The notes under the pieces are model-generated. The model saw only the letters and a list, made by a program, of their open reading frames with translations. It made no database searches and had not been told where the DNA came from. Shown in pieces: positions 31,878-33,487 of a stretch of DNA of 33,487 nucleotides (its first letter is position 1; the number at the start of each line of letters is the position of its first letter). The position numbers and the translations under genes were made by a program. Source of the DNA: Planctomycetia bacterium (lineage in GTDB: Bacteria > Planctomycetota > Planctomycetia > Gemmatales > HRBIN36); assembly GCA_016795155.1 (NCBI GenBank), contig JAEUIE010000011.1, positions 1 through 33,487 on the forward strand, in the 5' to 3' direction.

Positions 31878-32051
31878 GAAACATAACGAATATTAAGGAG
31901 TGGCGCAATAACTTCCTAGGTATTTGTTTCCAAGATGGAGCAAGAGGCGAATAAACAATAACTGGACTTCGCCCTGATGGGAGGGTAGATTGATGCCTAA
32001 TATCGTATCCGTGTTTCGGGATAATGCTCTTCCGGGAAAGATCGGTGCAAC

Positions 32052-33203
32052 ATGCGCTCTGGATTGATTTGGGTTGCAGTTTTTATCATTCCCGGTGTCT
32101 GCTTTGGCCAGTATGGGTTCCAAAAACTTGTGACCACGAGCGGAACTTACGACGCAACCTGGCCGCCCGCACTAAATGATACGGGTGCGATTTCTTTTAA
32201 GGGAGTGAAGGGTTCGACATCAGGAATCTATCGCGTAACTTCTGGATTAACGCAAACAATCGCCTCTTCCCCAGGAACTTTTTCCTCTTTTGATGAAGTG
32301 ACGAGCATCAACAATCTCGGCAACGTAGCCTTCTATGGCTCCTCCTCCTTGCATGGCATTTATGTAGGCAATGGCATCAGCATAACAACGATTGCTGACA
32401 CGAGCGGTCCCCTGAGTCCCTTTATGGGACCACCGAGTATCAACAATCTGGGTCAGGTTAGCTTTCATTCCAGTCGCGATGCTGGGGGCAACGGTGTCTT
32501 TCGAGGCGTAGGTGTACCGGTTTCTCCTGTCAACATCGCTCTCACGGGCGCAACGTATTCTGGATTCGGGCGTAACACAGCCAATAATGAATCCGGCCAA
32601 GTGGCGTTTCGTGCTGGAATCGTATCGGGTGGAGATGCGCTACTAATCGGAAATGGAATCAGCACGATTACTGTCGCCACGACAAGTGGCCCCTTTTTTG
32701 CCTTCGATGCCCTGTCCATCAACGACAGTGGCCAGGTGGCTTTCAGTGCAATGAATGATGATGGCTCTTTTGGGGTCTACTTTTACAACGGTTCGACCAT
32801 CTCAACGATTGCTACGACCAGCTCCTATTCCCGGTTCGGCAGCGTAAATCTCAGTAATTCTGGCATGGTCGCGTTTTATGCGGAAGTGGCCAACAGCATC
32901 GACCAGGGAATCTTCTTTGGCCCCAATCCGGCAATCAACAAATTGATTCGGGTAGGCGACAACCTCGATGGTGGCATTGTCGGTAACATCGCGTTCAGTC
33001 CATTTGGCCTCAATAATAACAATCAGTTCGCCTTTACCGCCAGCGTCGGCAGCGGTACCGGCATTTACCTCGCTACCGCTGTTCCAGAACCCGTCACCAT
33101 TGCATTAGTGTTCTTGATCGCTGCAGGTGCAGGAGCCGCATGCTGGCGAACACGTGCGATATTCCATCGTATGATCCATCAGGAAGTTGAACTGCCCGAA
33201 TAA
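32052..33203 (+). CDS. PEP-CTERM protein with seven NxxGxVAF-type repeats
   Basis: 383 aa. A signal peptide (LIWVAVFIIPGVCFG) is followed by about seven repeats of roughly 50 residues, each with a strand such as INNLGNVAFYG, INNLGQVSFHS, NNESGQVAFRA or INDSGQVAFSA, with TIADTSGP-like spacers. The C-terminus is a typical PEP-CTERM sorting signal: VPEP, a hydrophobic segment (VTIALVFLIAAGAGAACW), then basic residues. Such proteins are cut by an exosortase and end up in the envelope or extracellular matrix; no exosortase is in the window. Only a weak site precedes the ATG. It is the sole gene between R2c and R1c and stops 16 bases before R1c. Confidence 0.88.
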   Translation: MRSGLIWVAVFIIPGVCFGQYGFQKLVTTSGTYDATWPPALNDTGAISFKGVKGSTSGIYRVTSGLTQTIASSPGTFSSFDEVTSINNLGNVAFYGSSSLHGIYVGNGISITTIADTSGPLSPFMGPPSINNLGQVSFHSSRDAGGNGVFRGVGVPVSPVNIALTGATYSGFGRNTANNESGQVAFRAGIVSGGDALLIGNGISTITVATTSGPFFAFDALSINDSGQVAFSAMNDDGSFGVYFYNGSTISTIATTSSYSRFGSVNLSNSGMVAFYAEVANSIDQGIFFGPNPAINKLIRVGDNLDGGIVGNIAFSPFGLNNNNQFAFTASVGSGTGIYLATAVPEPVTIALVFLIAAGAGAACWRTRAIFHRMIHQEVELPE

Positions 33204-33219
33204 TCCAGCCCACTCTATT

Positions 33220-33292
33220 CATGACCCGATCAAGCTCAGGCATTTGCAGCCGATCTGCTTGGAGATGGATTGGGGGAGGCAGTGGGAGAGGT
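33220..33292 (+). repeat. R1c, detached copy of the R1 repeat at the right border
   Basis: 73 bases coding HDPIKLRHLQPICLEMDWGR. Against R1a nearly all differences in the first 20 codons are silent (for example CCC/CCG, AAA/AAG, CTA/TTG), with one Lys/Arg change. It ends 20 bases before the 3' end of a resident gene, so it probably marks the right end of the island. Confidence 0.85.
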
Positions 33293-33312
33293 GGGGGCGT
33301 TTACTCTCCTGA

Positions 33313-33487
33313 TCACTTTTTGTCTGGAGCTGCCTTGGGCAACTTCTCCTTCTCCGCCTGCCACTTCTTCACTTCCTCAGGCTTGTTGGTTTCGGTGTAG
33401 AGCTGGATGAGGCGGTCAAGGGCTTCGGGGAGGCGGGTGCTGCTTCGTGGCGGGATGGTTTTCTCGCGCTGCTTCAGGCCTTCGTAG
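33313..33487 (-). CDS. C-terminal end of a TPR-type protein, possibly a Ser/Thr kinase
   Basis: The last 58 codons of a gene that enters from the right edge. It reads YEGLKQREKTIPPRSS, then RLPEALDRLIQLYTETNKPE and VKKWQAEKEKLPKAA. This matches the pattern I know from the C-terminal TPR of planctomycete protein kinases with TPRs, but only the tail is visible, so the kinase part is not shown. It ends with TGA and converges with R1c. I take it as host chromosome flanking the island. Confidence 0.75.
   Translation of the reverse strand, partial: YEGLKQREKTIPPRSSTRLPEALDRLIQLYTETNKPEEVKKWQAEKEKLPKAAPDKK

Larger units (their letters stand above)
25259..33292. mobile_element. repeat-delimited single-gene cargo island
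   Basis: Six repeats of two kinds divide this stretch into five intervals of about 0.4-2.9 kb. Each holds one full-size gene: acidic protein, WD40, TPR, GNAT, PEP-CTERM. The order is R1-R2-R2-R1-R2-R1. All repeats point the same way as the recombinase operon. Four of the five cargo genes also run rightward. The repeats correspond to the front (R2, leader and Lys-rich ORF) and the back (R1, HTH tail) of recombinase-type elements. No second recombinase gene is present, so the units would depend on the one at 23409 or be inactive. Confidence 0.6.

Overview
The window looks like chromosome of a Planctomycetota bacterium, probably near Gemmata and its relatives. This is inferred from gene types, not from a marker gene. 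The pointers are a planctomycete-style ECF sigma factor, a Ser/Thr kinase with an anti-sigma-type zinc finger and TPRs, exported HEAT/LRR/WD40 proteins, a PEP-CTERM protein, and short palindromic repeats between and inside genes.

Region 1 (1-14,899, all on the minus strand) is host chromosome. It holds the start of an OprB-type porin (frameshifted at a 7-base homopolymer), ettA, a large kinase, three related secreted proteins of unknown role, two small membrane proteins, a HEAT-repeat gene split by an in-frame TGA, a DUF3592-like membrane protein, an LRR protein and an ECF sigma factor. A 31-bp promoter-like motif occurs twice, with identical spacing, about 37 nt before the LRR and the DUF3592-like genes. 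It is a good candidate target of the adjacent sigma factor.

Region 2 (about 15.4-25.4 kb) is an integrated mobile element. A leftward operon encodes a ParB-domain DNA methyltransferase, an HTH protein and an unknown protein. A rightward series encodes a phage-type adenine methyltransferase, an HTH replication-type protein, a DnaB-like helicase, a protein with an SSB-like acidic tail, small unknown proteins, and a tightly overlapped operon of DUF2924 protein, large serine recombinase and small HTH protein. No capsid, tail or conjugation genes are visible.

Region 3 (25.26-33.29 kb) is the most unusual part. Two unrelated repeat families punctuate the DNA so that each interval holds one full-size gene. 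R1 (about 75 bp, three copies) is the 3' end of the HTH gene of the recombinase operon. R2 (80-193 bp, three copies) is a leader with a conserved hairpin, followed in two copies by the start of a small Lys-rich ORF. The order is R1a - small acidic protein (minus strand) - R2a - WD40 - R2b - TPR - R1b - GNAT acetyltransferase - R2c - PEP-CTERM protein - R1c. Differences among R1 copies are mostly synonymous, so they look like tails of separate, once functional, related elements. I interpret the region as a cargo island built by repeated insertion of a serine-recombinase element family whose ends persist while the interior is replaced by single genes. R1c lies about 20 bp from the 3' end of a resident TPR-type gene (33,313-33,487) and probably marks the right border of the island.
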